Assembly: GCF_015350975.1 (NCBI RefSeq)
Contig: NZ_JADKRX010000003.1
Location: forward strand, 541,278-605,277
Length of the DNA stretch: 64,000 nt
From: Curtobacterium sp. VKM Ac-1395
GTDB taxonomy: Bacteria > Actinomycetota > Actinomycetes > Actinomycetales > Microbacteriaceae
Direction of reading: 5' to 3'
Each line of letters starts with the position of its first letter. The first letter of the stretch is position 1. This document shows, one piece after another, positions 44,125 through 52,536 of the stretch. The notes under the pieces were generated by a model. That model worked only from the letters and a program-made list of their open reading frames with translations, ran no database searches and had not been told where the DNA came from. The translations under genes and the position numbers were made by a program.

Positions 44125-44819
44125 GCCGGTCGACCGCTCCGACGGGGGTCGAGCACGGGCCAGCCGGACGCGCGGGCGTGGGCGGCGAGCTGCCGGTCGG
44201 GGTTCACCACGACGGGGTGTCCGACCAGGGAGAGCAGCGGGATGTCGTGCCGGGAGTCCGAGTAGGCCCAGCACCCGGCGGGGTCCACGCCGCTCCGCTC
44301 GAGCAGCCGTCGCGCCGCGGCCGCCTTGTGCGTCCCGTGCAGGAACTCGCCGTCGGGGCGACCGGTGTAGATGCCGTCGTGCACCTCGAGGCCGCTGGCG
44401 AGCGCACCGGTCAGGCCCAGGCGCTCGGCGATGACCTCGGCGAGGAACGCCGGCGACGCGGTCACGAGCCACACCTGGTGCCCCTGGTCGAGGTGGTCCT
44501 GCGCCACCCGCGCCATCGCCGGCCAGACCGCGGCCTCGGTGTGACGGTCGTAGACCTGGTCGGCCAGCCGCGCCATGTCGGCGACCGGGACGCCCGTGAG
44601 CACCTCGAGCCCGCGGACCCGGGCGGAGGCGAGGTGCCGGTCGTTCTCGCCGCGGACCTTGAACCGCGCCTGCTTCCACACGGCCCCGACGATGTCCCGC
44701 ACGGTGATGAGCCCGGCGGCCCGCAGCCCCCGCACGAGGTGGAACACGCTCGCGCCGTGGATGAGCGTGTTGTCCACGTCGAAGAACGCGACGACCGGGC
44801 TGCTCGCGTGCTCGTCCAT
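44121..44819 (-). CDS. HAD-IB family phosphatase (SerB-like)
   Basis: HAD phosphatase of 232 residues: motif I VAFFDVDNTLIHGASVF, helical cap, VWLVTASPAFLAEVIAERLG (motif II) and CWAYSDSRHDIPLLSLVG (motif IV). This pattern matches the HAD-IB hydrolases, which include phosphoserine phosphatase and lipid phosphate phosphatases. The ATG at 44819 opens MDEHASSPV. It is the upstream gene of the two-gene HAD unit. Confidence 0.87.
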   Translation of the reverse strand: MDEHASSPVVAFFDVDNTLIHGASVFHLVRGLRAAGLITVRDIVGAVWKQARFKVRGENDRHLASARVRGLEVLTGVPVADMARLADQVYDRHTEAAVWPAMARVAQDHLDQGHQVWLVTASPAFLAEVIAERLGLTGALASGLEVHDGIYTGRPDGEFLHGTHKAAAARRLLERSGVDPAGCWAYSDSRHDIPLLSLVGHPVVVNPDRQLAAHARASGWPVLDPRRSGRPA

Positions 44820-44902
44820 GATCGGCTCAGGCTACGCGACTGGTCCGTCGGTCCCGCGGTTCGCCATGATGGACACCACCACGCGACCCGAAAGGCTCGA
44901 CC

Positions 44903-45772
44903 ATGCCGCTCGTGCACACCCGTTCCACCGAGATCGAGTACCTCGACGAGGGCCCGCGGACCGGCACACCCGTCGTGCTGGTGCACGGCTTCCCCGACCA
45001 CCCGGGCACCTGGGACGACGTCGTCGCCGCGCTGCCCGACGGTCTCCGGGTCATCCGCCCGTTCCTCCGCGGGGTCGGGGGGACCCGCGTGGTCGACCCG
45101 GAGGCCCGGTCGGCGCAGGTCGCCGCGCTCGCGACGGACCTCCTGGACCTCCTCCACGAGCTCGACCTGGGACCCGTCGTCCTGGTGGGGCACGACTGGG
45201 GTGCCCGCACCTCGCACGCCCTGGCCGCACTGGCGCCCGAAGCCGTCTCGGGCCTGGTGACGATCGCCACGGCGTACGGGCCGTCCTCGCTGCTGCACGG
45301 CGAGGCGGCGCTCGACGAGGTCGCGGGGGCCTGGTACCGCTACTGGCTCTGCACGGAGACAGGAGCAGCGGCCTTCCGACAGGCGCCGGAGGACCTGGTC
45401 AGGTGGGCGTGGAAGCACTGGTCACCGTCGCTCCCGCTGTCCGCCGACGCGCTCGACCAGGTGCTCCGAGCGGTCGACACCGACGACTTCGCCGACCTCG
45501 TCGTCCACTACTACCGACACGGCACGGGCGAGGCGCCGGGCAGTCCCCGCTACGAGGCGGCCCAGGCCGTCCTCGACGCCTGGCCGGCGATCACCGTCCC
45601 GACCACGTTCCTCATCGGGCTGGAGGACGGCTGCGAGACACCGACGATGGCCCGCGCGAACGCGCCGTGGTTCCCAGCGGGCCGTCGCCTGGTCGAGCTC
45701 GACGGGGTCGGCCACTTCGTCCAGCGGGAGGACCCGCGTGCGGTGGCCGACGCGATCGCGCAGTACCTCTGA
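44903..45772 (+). CDS. Alpha/beta hydrolase (epoxide hydrolase/haloalkane dehalogenase-like)
   Basis: Alpha/beta-fold hydrolase of 289 residues. Oxyanion motif VLVHGFPDHPGTW, nucleophile elbow VGHDWGAR with Asp as nucleophile, and the catalytic His in GVGHFVQREDP. An Asp nucleophile points to epoxide hydrolases, haloalkane dehalogenases or fluoroacetate dehalogenase relatives rather than Ser esterases. The ATG follows GAAAGG. Monocistronic, ending at a hairpin before the Nit1C promoter. Confidence 0.85.
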   Translation: MPLVHTRSTEIEYLDEGPRTGTPVVLVHGFPDHPGTWDDVVAALPDGLRVIRPFLRGVGGTRVVDPEARSAQVAALATDLLDLLHELDLGPVVLVGHDWGARTSHALAALAPEAVSGLVTIATAYGPSSLLHGEAALDEVAGAWYRYWLCTETGAAAFRQAPEDLVRWAWKHWSPSLPLSADALDQVLRAVDTDDFADLVVHYYRHGTGEAPGSPRYEAAQAVLDAWPAITVPTTFLIGLEDGCETPTMARANAPWFPAGRRLVELDGVGHFVQREDPRAVADAIAQYL

Positions 45773-45781
45773 AGCACCCGC

Positions 45782-45805
45782 GGTGGCAGGCCGGCCTGTC
45801 CCACC
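45782..45805 (+). terminator. Hairpin after the alpha/beta hydrolase gene
   Basis: GGTGG-CAGG-CCGG-CCTG-TC-CCACC, a 9-bp stem with a 2-nt bulge, 9 nt after the stop codon. Weaker than the repeated-type terminators in this window and without a U-tract. Confidence 0.5.
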
Positions 45806-45854
45806 GCACCACAGCCTCCCGGCTGTCAGCCCGGACCACCTGCTGCGGCCCGTC

Positions 45855-45892
45855 GTAACGATCTCTCATTCCGACGGAAACCAATCCGTAAC
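45855..45892 (+). promoter_or_regulatory. GlnR-like box array before the Nit1C nitrilase
   Basis: Half-sites GTAAC (45855), TCATT (45866, weak), GAAAC (45877) and GTAAC (45888) repeat every 11 bp, as in actinobacterial GlnR sites (gTnAC-n6-GaAAC). Ten bases after the last half-site CAGACT (45903-45908) is a candidate -10; the ATG at 45915 then lies 6 nt on, which would give a leaderless mRNA. Consistent with nitrogen-starvation control. Confidence 0.65.
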
Positions 45893-45914
45893 ACCCGCTG
45901 CTCAGACTGGCTGC

Positions 45915-46820
45915 ATGTCCCCCATCACCGTCGCGGCGGTCTCGGCGAACTTCAGTCGTGACCTCGACCAGAACTACGCGCTCATCGAGCAGACGATCGC
46001 GGAGGCCCGCGCGCGGGGTGTCCAGTTCGTGGCGTTCCCCGAGGCCTCGATCGGCGGGTACCTCTCCTCGCTCGGGAACCACGGTGACACCGTGGCCACG
46101 ACCAAGCGGTCGCTGCCACCGGCGGTCCGGCTGGACGGCCCGGAGATCCGGCGGGTGCAGGAGCTCGCCGGCGACATGCTCGTCGCGATCGGGTTCTGCG
46201 AGCTCGGCGACGACGGTGAGACGCGGTACAACGCGGCGGTCTGCCTCGACGGCGGCCAGGTGTACGGCTCGTACCGCAAGGTGCACCAGCCGCTCGGGGA
46301 ACACATGTCGTACGCCGCCGGTGACTCCTACGCCGCCTTCGACACCCCGCTCGCCCGCGTCGGCCTGCAGATCTGCTACGACAAGGCGTTCCCCGAGGCG
46401 GCTCGCATGCTCGCGCTCGACGGCGCGGAGGTCATCGTGAGCCTCTCCGCCTGGCCCGCCGCGCGCACCGCCACGGCCGAGGACCTGCAGGAGGACCGCT
46501 GGACCTACCGGCACAACACCTTCGACGTCGCACGGGCGCTCGACAACCAGGTGTTCTGGATGGCGTCGAACCAGTCGGGCACCTTCGGGTCACTCCGCTA
46601 CGTCGGCAACGCCAAGGTCGTCGACCCGGGTGGCAACGTGCTCGCGAACACGTTCCTCGACTCCGGGCTGGCGGTGGCCGAGATCGACATCGCCGAGACG
46701 TTCCGCGGCATGCGCGGCGGGATGTTCCACCTGCGGGACCGTCGGCCGGACCTCTACGGCCCGGTGAGCGAGTCCGACAGCGCGTCCGTCACCGGCTGGC
46801 AGGAGCTCGCACATGCCTGA
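45915..46820 (+). CDS. Nit1C nitrilase (sll0784/Nit6803 family)
   Basis: Nitrilase of 301 residues with an intact triad: Glu43 in FPEASIGGYL, Lys122 in YRKVH and Cys154 in QICYDKAFPEAARML. The GGYLSSLG loop and the strings GDSYAAFDTPLARVG and MASNQSGTFG fit the nitrilase regularly encoded in Nit1C clusters, which converts aliphatic nitriles to acids plus ammonia. First gene of transcript 1 with MSMEG_0570 and 0569 family genes. It overlaps the next gene by 8 nt. No ribosome site precedes the ATG. Confidence 0.85.
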   Translation: MSPITVAAVSANFSRDLDQNYALIEQTIAEARARGVQFVAFPEASIGGYLSSLGNHGDTVATTKRSLPPAVRLDGPEIRRVQELAGDMLVAIGFCELGDDGETRYNAAVCLDGGQVYGSYRKVHQPLGEHMSYAAGDSYAAFDTPLARVGLQICYDKAFPEAARMLALDGAEVIVSLSAWPAARTATAEDLQEDRWTYRHNTFDVARALDNQVFWMASNQSGTFGSLRYVGNAKVVDPGGNVLANTFLDSGLAVAEIDIAETFRGMRGGMFHLRDRRPDLYGPVSESDSASVTGWQELAHA

Positions 46821-47112
46821 GATGCAGTTCGCGGTCCGCTGGCCGGACGGCACCGAGGCCTCCTACTACTCACCGAGCCTCGTCATGCACGACTTCCTCG
46901 ACGCGGGCTCCGCCTACCCGGTCGCCGAGTTCGTCCGTCGGGCCACCGAAGCGCTCGACATCGCCAGTGAACGCGTCCGCGCGAAGTACGGCTTCGCGTG
47001 CACGTCGGCGATGCACACGCAGGAGTCGATCGCGCTGGCCGCCACACGGACCCCGCTCGGGGACGTGACGGTCACCGCGCTCGAACCGCCCGTCGCAGGG
47101 GCACCCGCGTGA
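46813..47112 (+). CDS. MSMEG_0570 family nitrogen starvation response protein
   Basis: Small protein of 99 residues matching the MSMEG_0570 family of Nit1C clusters: MPEMQFAVRWPDGTEASYYS, then SLVMHDFLDAGSAYPVAEFV and YGFACTSAMHTQESIALAA. Biochemical role unknown; the family is only known from conserved context and nitrogen starvation induction in relatives. It overlaps the nitrilase by 8 nt and the flavoprotein by 4 nt. Confidence 0.85.
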   Translation: MPEMQFAVRWPDGTEASYYSPSLVMHDFLDAGSAYPVAEFVRRATEALDIASERVRAKYGFACTSAMHTQESIALAATRTPLGDVTVTALEPPVAGAPA

Positions 47113-48389
47113 TCCCGACCACGATCCGGGACGGCGACCACCACGAGGCGGTCGTCGTCGGCGGCGGGCAGGCGGGCCTGTCGGTCAGCCACGGCCTCGT
47201 CGAAGCGGGTGTGCGGCACGTCGTCATCGAGCGGGACTCCGTCGCGCACGAGTGGCGGGACGGGCGCTGGGACGCCTTCACCCTCGTCACCCCGAACTGG
47301 CACTGCCACCTCCCCGGGTACCCGTACGACGGCGACGACCCGGACGGCTTCATGACCCGCGACGAGACGCACGCCTGGGTGCGCCGCTACGCCGACACGT
47401 TCGACGCGCCGGTCGCCGAGGGCGTCACCGTGCAACTCGTGACCCGGCGTCCCGACGGGGTGTTCGTCGTCACCACCTCCGCGGGCACGATCACGGCGGA
47501 CACCGTGACGGCGGCGACGGGCGGCTACCACCGCCCCGTCGTGCCGACGTGGGCCACCGAGGTGCCGGCACACGTGCACCAGGTCCACTCGCACGAGTAC
47601 CGCAACGCCGCAGCACTGCCAGGAGGCCCGGTGCTGGTCATCGGGACCGGCCAGTCCGGCACGCAGATCGCCGAGGACCTGCACCTCGAGGGCCGCCAGG
47701 TGCACCTCGCCGTCGGTCGGGCGCCGCGGGTCGCCCGGTTCCACCGCGGCAGGGACTGCATGACGTGGCTCGCCGAGATGGGCGTCTACGACATCCCGAT
47801 CGCCACGCGGGGGCTCGCCAAGCGGGAGTCCACCAACCACTACGTCACCGGGCGCGACGGCGGACGGGACGTCGACCTGCGCGCCTTCGCCCGCGAGGGC
47901 ATGGGACTGCACGGCCGCGCCACGGGCATCGAGGACGGCGTCGTGCACTTCGACGACACCCTCGCGGCGAACCTCGCGCACGCGGACTCGGTGGCCGACT
48001 CCATCAAGGACGACATCGACGCGTACATCGCCCGCGAGGGCATCGACGCTCCCGCCGAGGCCCGGTACGTGCCCGTGTGGCAGCCGGAGCCCGGACCGTC
48101 GGCGCTGCGCCTCGACGAGGTCGCGACCATCATCTGGGCCATCGGGTTCCGCGCGGACTGGTCCTGGCTCGGTGCACTCGACGTCCTCGACCCCGAGGGG
48201 CTCCCCCTGCAGGACCGGGGCGAGACCAGCGTCCCCGGGTTCCGGTTCATCGGGCTGCCGTGGATGCACACCTGGGGCTCCGGCCGCTTCCACGCCGTCG
48301 CGCGGGACGCCGAGCACGTCGCGGCCGGGATCGCGCGGACCGTCAGGACGTCGCCGGTCCGGACGGCGGTCCCCGAGCCGGCGCCCTGA
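47109..48389 (+). CDS. MSMEG_0569 family FAD-dependent oxidoreductase
   Basis: Flavin monooxygenase-like protein of 426 residues. FAD motif VVVGGGQAGLSVSHGL at about 14-30, NAD(P)H motif VLVIGTGQSGTQIAEDL at about 177-194, and ATIIWAIGFRADWSWL in the C-terminal half. A conserved Nit1C component, possibly oxidising an amine or nitrile precursor (inference). The GTG start overlaps the MSMEG_0570-like gene. Followed after 25 nt by the second nitrilase-like gene. Confidence 0.88.
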   Translation: MIPTTIRDGDHHEAVVVGGGQAGLSVSHGLVEAGVRHVVIERDSVAHEWRDGRWDAFTLVTPNWHCHLPGYPYDGDDPDGFMTRDETHAWVRRYADTFDAPVAEGVTVQLVTRRPDGVFVVTTSAGTITADTVTAATGGYHRPVVPTWATEVPAHVHQVHSHEYRNAAALPGGPVLVIGTGQSGTQIAEDLHLEGRQVHLAVGRAPRVARFHRGRDCMTWLAEMGVYDIPIATRGLAKRESTNHYVTGRDGGRDVDLRAFAREGMGLHGRATGIEDGVVHFDDTLAANLAHADSVADSIKDDIDAYIAREGIDAPAEARYVPVWQPEPGPSALRLDEVATIIWAIGFRADWSWLGALDVLDPEGLPLQDRGETSVPGFRFIGLPWMHTWGSGRFHAVARDAEHVAAGIARTVRTSPVRTAVPEPAP

Positions 48390-48414
48390 CCCGGCCACGG
48401 CCTACGCTGGGGCC

Positions 48415-49263
48415 GTGACCACCGTGACGATGGCAGCCGTCGCCGCGCACTTCGGGCGGGACGTCAGCCGCACGCTCGCGAAGCTCCCCGGGATCATCGA
48501 GCAGGGCCGCGAGCGCGGCGTCGACCTCCTGGTGCTGCCCGACGCCACCATCGGCGGCTACCTCCTCGACCTGCACCACCCGGCGTCCGCCGCCGACGGC
48601 ATCCCCGAGGCCATCGACCTCGACGGCCCAGAGGTCCGTGCGGTCGCCGCGATGGCTGGCGACATGACCGTGGCGTTCGGGATCTCCGAGCGAGGTGTCG
48701 TCGACGGGGTGCCCGTCCGGTACAACACCGCGGTGTGCGTCACCGGCAACGGGGTCCTCGGCACCCACCGCAAGGTGCACCTCCCCCTCGGCGAGTCCGA
48801 GGCGTACGTCGCGGGCGACTCGTTCCGGGCCTTCGACACCCCGGCCGGCCGCATCGGGATGCTCATCGACTTCGACAAGACCTTCCCGGAGTCCGCCAGG
48901 ACCCTGGCGCTCGACGGAGCCGCGGTCATCGCGTGTCTCAGCGCCTGGCCGGCCAGCGTCACCGACCGCTCGGACCGCATCCGGACGGACCGCCAGGCGC
49001 ACCTGTTCGACCTCTACGACTGCGCCCGCGCCGCGGAGAACCAGGTGTTCGTCGTCTCCTCGAACCAGACCGGCGTGCTCGGGGACCTCCGCTTCCTCGG
49101 GCAGGCGAAGATCGTCGACCCCGGCGGGGAGATCATCGCGAAGACCTGGGCGAAGGGCGGGATGGCGGTCGCCGAGGTGGACGTCGACGCGACGATCGCG
49201 CGGGCCCGGCGGTCGCTCGACCACGCGGCGCAGCGGGTCACCGGCGCGTACCGGCTGCGCTGA
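48415..49263 (+). CDS. Nitrilase-superfamily paralogue lacking the catalytic Cys
   Basis: Protein of 282 residues, colinear with the Nit1C nitrilase along its whole length (for example GDSFRAFDTPAGRIG, SSNQTGVLGDLRFLGQAKIVDPGG). The catalytic Cys position reads Asp152 (LIDFDKTFPE), the Glu position reads Asp43 (LPDATIGGYL) and only Lys120 remains. The codons are clear in the sequence (GAC at both places). It therefore should not act by the usual thiol mechanism. It could be a regulatory or scaffolding partner of the active enzyme. The GTG at 48415 is uncertain; a GTG at 48424 and an ATG at 48430 are alternatives. Confidence 0.85.
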   Translation: MTTVTMAAVAAHFGRDVSRTLAKLPGIIEQGRERGVDLLVLPDATIGGYLLDLHHPASAADGIPEAIDLDGPEVRAVAAMAGDMTVAFGISERGVVDGVPVRYNTAVCVTGNGVLGTHRKVHLPLGESEAYVAGDSFRAFDTPAGRIGMLIDFDKTFPESARTLALDGAAVIACLSAWPASVTDRSDRIRTDRQAHLFDLYDCARAAENQVFVVSSNQTGVLGDLRFLGQAKIVDPGGEIIAKTWAKGGMAVAEVDVDATIARARRSLDHAAQRVTGAYRLR

Positions 49264-49348
49264 GAGCCGGGCGACGGCACGGAGCGGGCGAGGCGTCACC
49301 GGCCGTCATCCGGCCGCCACCAGGGCCAGAAACCAGAACGTCATCGAC

Positions 49349-49386
49349 GAAACGCATCGTTGTTCCAGGTGAAACCAGTCCGAAAC
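49349..49386 (+). promoter_or_regulatory. GlnR-like box array before the MSMEG_0572-type gene
   Basis: GAAAC (49349), TTGTT (49360, weak), GAAAC (49371) and GAAAC (49382) at an 11-bp period, followed 11 nt later by CAGACT (49398-49403). This copies the layout of the promoter at 45855-45908 and starts a second transcript (49466-55597). An extra GAAAC lies at 49329, out of period. Confidence 0.65.
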
Positions 49387-49465
49387 GGGCCTCGACACAG
49401 ACTTGGACCACCGCCAGGAGCACCCGCCGGGCGGCACATCCGACGCTGAGCCCTGGGAGCACCCG

Positions 49466-50014
49466 ATGACCGATGCAACGACCGCCGAGACGCTGGACCA
49501 CGACACCCTGGTCGCGGAGAACGCGGAGAAGTCCCGCAACGAGATCGCGCACCCGTCCCTGCCGAAGGGCAGCAACATCTACGGCTCGACGAAGGTCTTC
49601 CCCGACTACACCGCGACGCCGGACCAGTACTACTTCCAGCTCGTCCACGGCATCGCGCACGAGTCCTCGGTGTCGTTCGTCGCCGTGCTGCAGGCCACGC
49701 GGGCCCTCCGCAAGGGCTTCACGAGCGTCCTCTACTTCTACGGCCCCGGCGCGATGAACTGCATCGCGAACCGCGGCTTCCCGACCACGGGGTCCGACGG
49801 GTTCCCGGGCGAGAACAACATCAACAACGCCCTCGAGACCTTCATCGCCGAGGGCGGCACGGTGTTCTGCTGCCGGTTCGGCCTGGCGCTGCACGGCAAC
49901 CGCGAGGAGGACCTCATCGCGGGCGTGACCCCGTGTCACCCGCTGGACGTCCAGGACGCCGTCATCCACTACGCCCGCAAGGGCGCGATCATCAACAGCA
50001 CCTACATGGTCTGA
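49466..50014 (+). CDS. MSMEG_0572/Sll0783 family nitrogen starvation response protein
   Basis: Protein of 182 residues of the Sll0783 family. Signature pieces: HPSLPKGSNIYGSTKVFPDY, LYFYGPGAMNCIANRGFPTT and GGTVFCCRFGLALHGNREED with the double Cys. The cyanobacterial homologue is nitrogen-starvation induced and needed for PHB accumulation, from my memory of the literature. The ATG at 49466 has GGGAG upstream. First gene of transcript 2. Confidence 0.9.
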   Translation: MTDATTAETLDHDTLVAENAEKSRNEIAHPSLPKGSNIYGSTKVFPDYTATPDQYYFQLVHGIAHESSVSFVAVLQATRALRKGFTSVLYFYGPGAMNCIANRGFPTTGSDGFPGENNINNALETFIAEGGTVFCCRFGLALHGNREEDLIAGVTPCHPLDVQDAVIHYARKGAIINSTYMV

Positions 50015-50017
50015 CCC

Positions 50018-51091
50018 GTGACGATCACGAACAACGGGGCCGTCGGTCACCGCGTCGCCCTCTCGCTGCTCGGGGTCCGCGTCGCCGCCCCCGTGCACCG
50101 CGAGGGCGGCGCCGGCCCCTCGGACGACGGCCACGTCCTGTTCGAGGGCCTGCAGGCCGCACTGCCCGTCAACGCGACCAGCCCGTACACCGTCGCCGAC
50201 GGCAAGCTCATGCTCGACGGCGCCGACCTCGGCCTGTCGGTCGAACCGGTGTCGCGCCCGCGCTTCTACGACATGGCGACGGCCGACGGCACCCCGTACG
50301 AGCAGATCGCCCGGCTGCACGGCGCTTCGGTCCTGGCGACGACCGTCGTGCAGACCTGCATGCGGTACGACGAGACAGAACGCTGCCGCTTCTGCTCGAT
50401 CGAGGAGTCCCTGCGTGCGGGCAGCACGATCGCGGTCAAGACGCCGGCGATGCTCGCCGAGGTCGCCGAGGCAGCGGTCCGGCTCGACGGCGTCACGCAG
50501 ATGGTGATGACGACCGGCACGTCGAAGGGGCGCGACCGCGGCGCCACACACCTGGCCCGCTGCGTCCGCGCGATCAAGGAGCGCGTCCCCGAGCTCGGCG
50601 TCCAGGTGCAGTGCGAGCCACCGGCGGACCTGTCGACGATCACCGACCTGTACCAGGCGGGTGCGCGGAGCATCGGCATCCACGTCGAGTCGATGGACGA
50701 CGACGTCCGGCGCCGCTGGACACCCGGCAAGGCCCGGGTCCCGCTCGACGAGTACCGCGCCGCCTGGCGTGAGGCGGTCCGGGTGTTCGGCTGGAACCAG
50801 GTCTCGACCTACCTGATCGTCGGCATGGGCGAGGACCCGGACGAGCTGGTCGCGTCCGCCGCGGAGCTCATCGACATGGGCGTCTACCCGTTCATCGTGC
50901 CGTTCCGTCCCATCCGCGGGACGCTCGCGGTCGACGTCGACGGCGCCACCACCCCGGCGCGCGACGTCATGCACGACGTCACCCGTCGCGTCTCCGACCT
51001 CCTCCTCGCCGCCGGGATGCGCGGCGCCGACCAGGCCGCCGGCTGCGCCGCGTGCGGAGCCTGCTCGGTCCTCAGCACGACGGGAGCCTGA
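50018..51091 (+). CDS. MSMEG_0568 family radical SAM protein
   Basis: Radical SAM enzyme of 357 residues related to biotin synthase/lipoyl synthase. The cluster motif is Cys114, Cys123, Cys126 (CX8CX2C instead of CX3CX2C), as QTCMRYDETERCRFCSIEE. A second Cys group CAACGAC at 343-349 near the C-terminus may hold an auxiliary cluster. The GTG lies 3 nt after the preceding stop. It is the most likely chemistry-determining enzyme of the cluster; product unknown. Confidence 0.88.
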   Translation: MTITNNGAVGHRVALSLLGVRVAAPVHREGGAGPSDDGHVLFEGLQAALPVNATSPYTVADGKLMLDGADLGLSVEPVSRPRFYDMATADGTPYEQIARLHGASVLATTVVQTCMRYDETERCRFCSIEESLRAGSTIAVKTPAMLAEVAEAAVRLDGVTQMVMTTGTSKGRDRGATHLARCVRAIKERVPELGVQVQCEPPADLSTITDLYQAGARSIGIHVESMDDDVRRRWTPGKARVPLDEYRAAWREAVRVFGWNQVSTYLIVGMGEDPDELVASAAELIDMGVYPFIVPFRPIRGTLAVDVDGATTPARDVMHDVTRRVSDLLLAAGMRGADQAAGCAACGACSVLSTTGA

Positions 51092-51092
51092 C

Positions 51093-52523
51093 GTGCCGGT
51101 CTTCGACGTCCCCGCCCTGACGGGTCCCGCACCGGTCCGACCGGGTCCGACCGCCGACCCCGCCTGGGTGGTCGGCATCGCGGACAGCCGCGAGGTCGCC
51201 GAGCACCGCCGGCTCCGTCGCGACGCGTTCGTCGACGAGCAGGGGCTCTTCGCCGGCAGCGACCACGACGACCTCGACGACGACCACCGCACCGTGGTGC
51301 TCGTCGCGCGCGCCACCGACGGCAGCGGGACGGTGCTCGGCGGCGTCCGCATCGCCCCCGCCACGATCCGGGACACGGGGTGGTGGACCGGCAGCCGGCT
51401 CGTCGTCGCGCCGACCGCGCGCAACGTCTCCGGGATCGGGCCCGCCCTCGTCCGAGCGGCCTGCGCCCTCGCGGAACAGCGCGGGGTCCTCCGCTTCGAC
51501 GCCGTCGTGCAGGAGCACGCGGCCGTCCTGTTCCGACGGATCGGCTGGCACGTCACCGGCACCGACGTCATCGGTGGGGTGCCGCACCTGCGGATGCGCT
51601 GGCCGATCGACCGGTACCAGCGGCTCGTCGACACCACCAAGGCACACCTCGCCGGGCTCTTCGGCGACGACCAGCCCGGGGGCCAAGGGTGGGTCGGCGA
51701 CGACGGCGCCCCGGTCAGCGGCACCGACGTGGTGGCGGCCTGCGACGCGATCCTGCCGAGCATGGTCGAACGGGACCCCGAGTGGGCCGGGTGGTGCGGC
51801 GTCCTCGTCAACGTCAACGACCTCTCCGCCATGGGCGCGACCCCGACGGCACTCCTCGACGCCGTCGCCGGCCGCGACGCGTCCTTCGTCGCCAGGGTCG
51901 TCCGCGGACTCCGCCGGGCAGCCGACGCCTGGGGCGTGCCGATCATCGGCGGCCACACGCAGCTCGGCGTCCCCGCAGCACTGTCGGTCACCGCGCTCGG
52001 TCGCACCACCGACCCGGTGCCGGGTGGCGGCGGACGGGCCGGACAGCGTCTGACGCTCACAGCCGACCTGACCGGAGGATGGCGCACCGGACACCGCGGT
52101 GCGCAGTGGAACAGCACCGAGGGACGCGACCGGGCAGCCCTGCGCGACCTCGCCGAGACGGTCGCCCGAGCACGACCCGACGCGGCGAAGGACGTCAGCA
52201 TGGCCGGCATCGTCGGGACCGCCGGCATGCTCGCCGAGGCGTCCGGCTGCGGGGCCGTCCTCGACGTGGTCGACGTCCCGACCCCGCGGCTCGCCACCAC
52301 CGCCGACTGGCTCGGCTGCTTCCCCGGCTTCGCCATGCTCACCGCCGACGACCCCGGCGCCGGTCGGATGCGCTCGGCCGCCGCCGTCACCGCCGAGTGC
52401 GGCGAACTCACCGCCACCCCCGGCGTCCGGCTGCGGTGGCCCGACGGCGAGGAGACCGTCGCGGTCACCGGCTCGGTCACCGGCCTCGGCCCCGCCACGG
52501 GGACCACCGCGCTCGCCGGCTGA
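51093..52523 (+). CDS. MSMEG_0567 family GNAT/AIR-synthase fusion protein
   Basis: Two-domain protein of 476 residues. About 25-165 is a GNAT acetyltransferase (FVDEQGLFAGSDHDDLDDDH, then GIGPALVRAACALAEQRG); about 175-476 is an AIR synthase (PurM)-like ATP-dependent domain with VNVNDLSAMGATPTALLDAV and DVSMAGIVGTAGMLAEASG. In some Nit1C clusters the two domains are separate genes; here they are fused. ATP-dependent activation plus acyl transfer on an amine substrate is a plausible role. GTG start 1 nt after the radical SAM stop. Confidence 0.87.
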   Translation: MPVFDVPALTGPAPVRPGPTADPAWVVGIADSREVAEHRRLRRDAFVDEQGLFAGSDHDDLDDDHRTVVLVARATDGSGTVLGGVRIAPATIRDTGWWTGSRLVVAPTARNVSGIGPALVRAACALAEQRGVLRFDAVVQEHAAVLFRRIGWHVTGTDVIGGVPHLRMRWPIDRYQRLVDTTKAHLAGLFGDDQPGGQGWVGDDGAPVSGTDVVAACDAILPSMVERDPEWAGWCGVLVNVNDLSAMGATPTALLDAVAGRDASFVARVVRGLRRAADAWGVPIIGGHTQLGVPAALSVTALGRTTDPVPGGGGRAGQRLTLTADLTGGWRTGHRGAQWNSTEGRDRAALRDLAETVARARPDAAKDVSMAGIVGTAGMLAEASGCGAVLDVVDVPTPRLATTADWLGCFPGFAMLTADDPGAGRMRSAAAVTAECGELTATPGVRLRWPDGEETVAVTGSVTGLGPATGTTALAG

Positions 52524-52536
52524 CCGCGCGCCGCCG

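Noticed and set aside
49238..52507. Open minus-strand frame of over 1000 codons across the Nit1C genes
   Set aside because: Antisense shadow in high-GC DNA; its translation has no domain sense and the plus strand carries four clear gene families.
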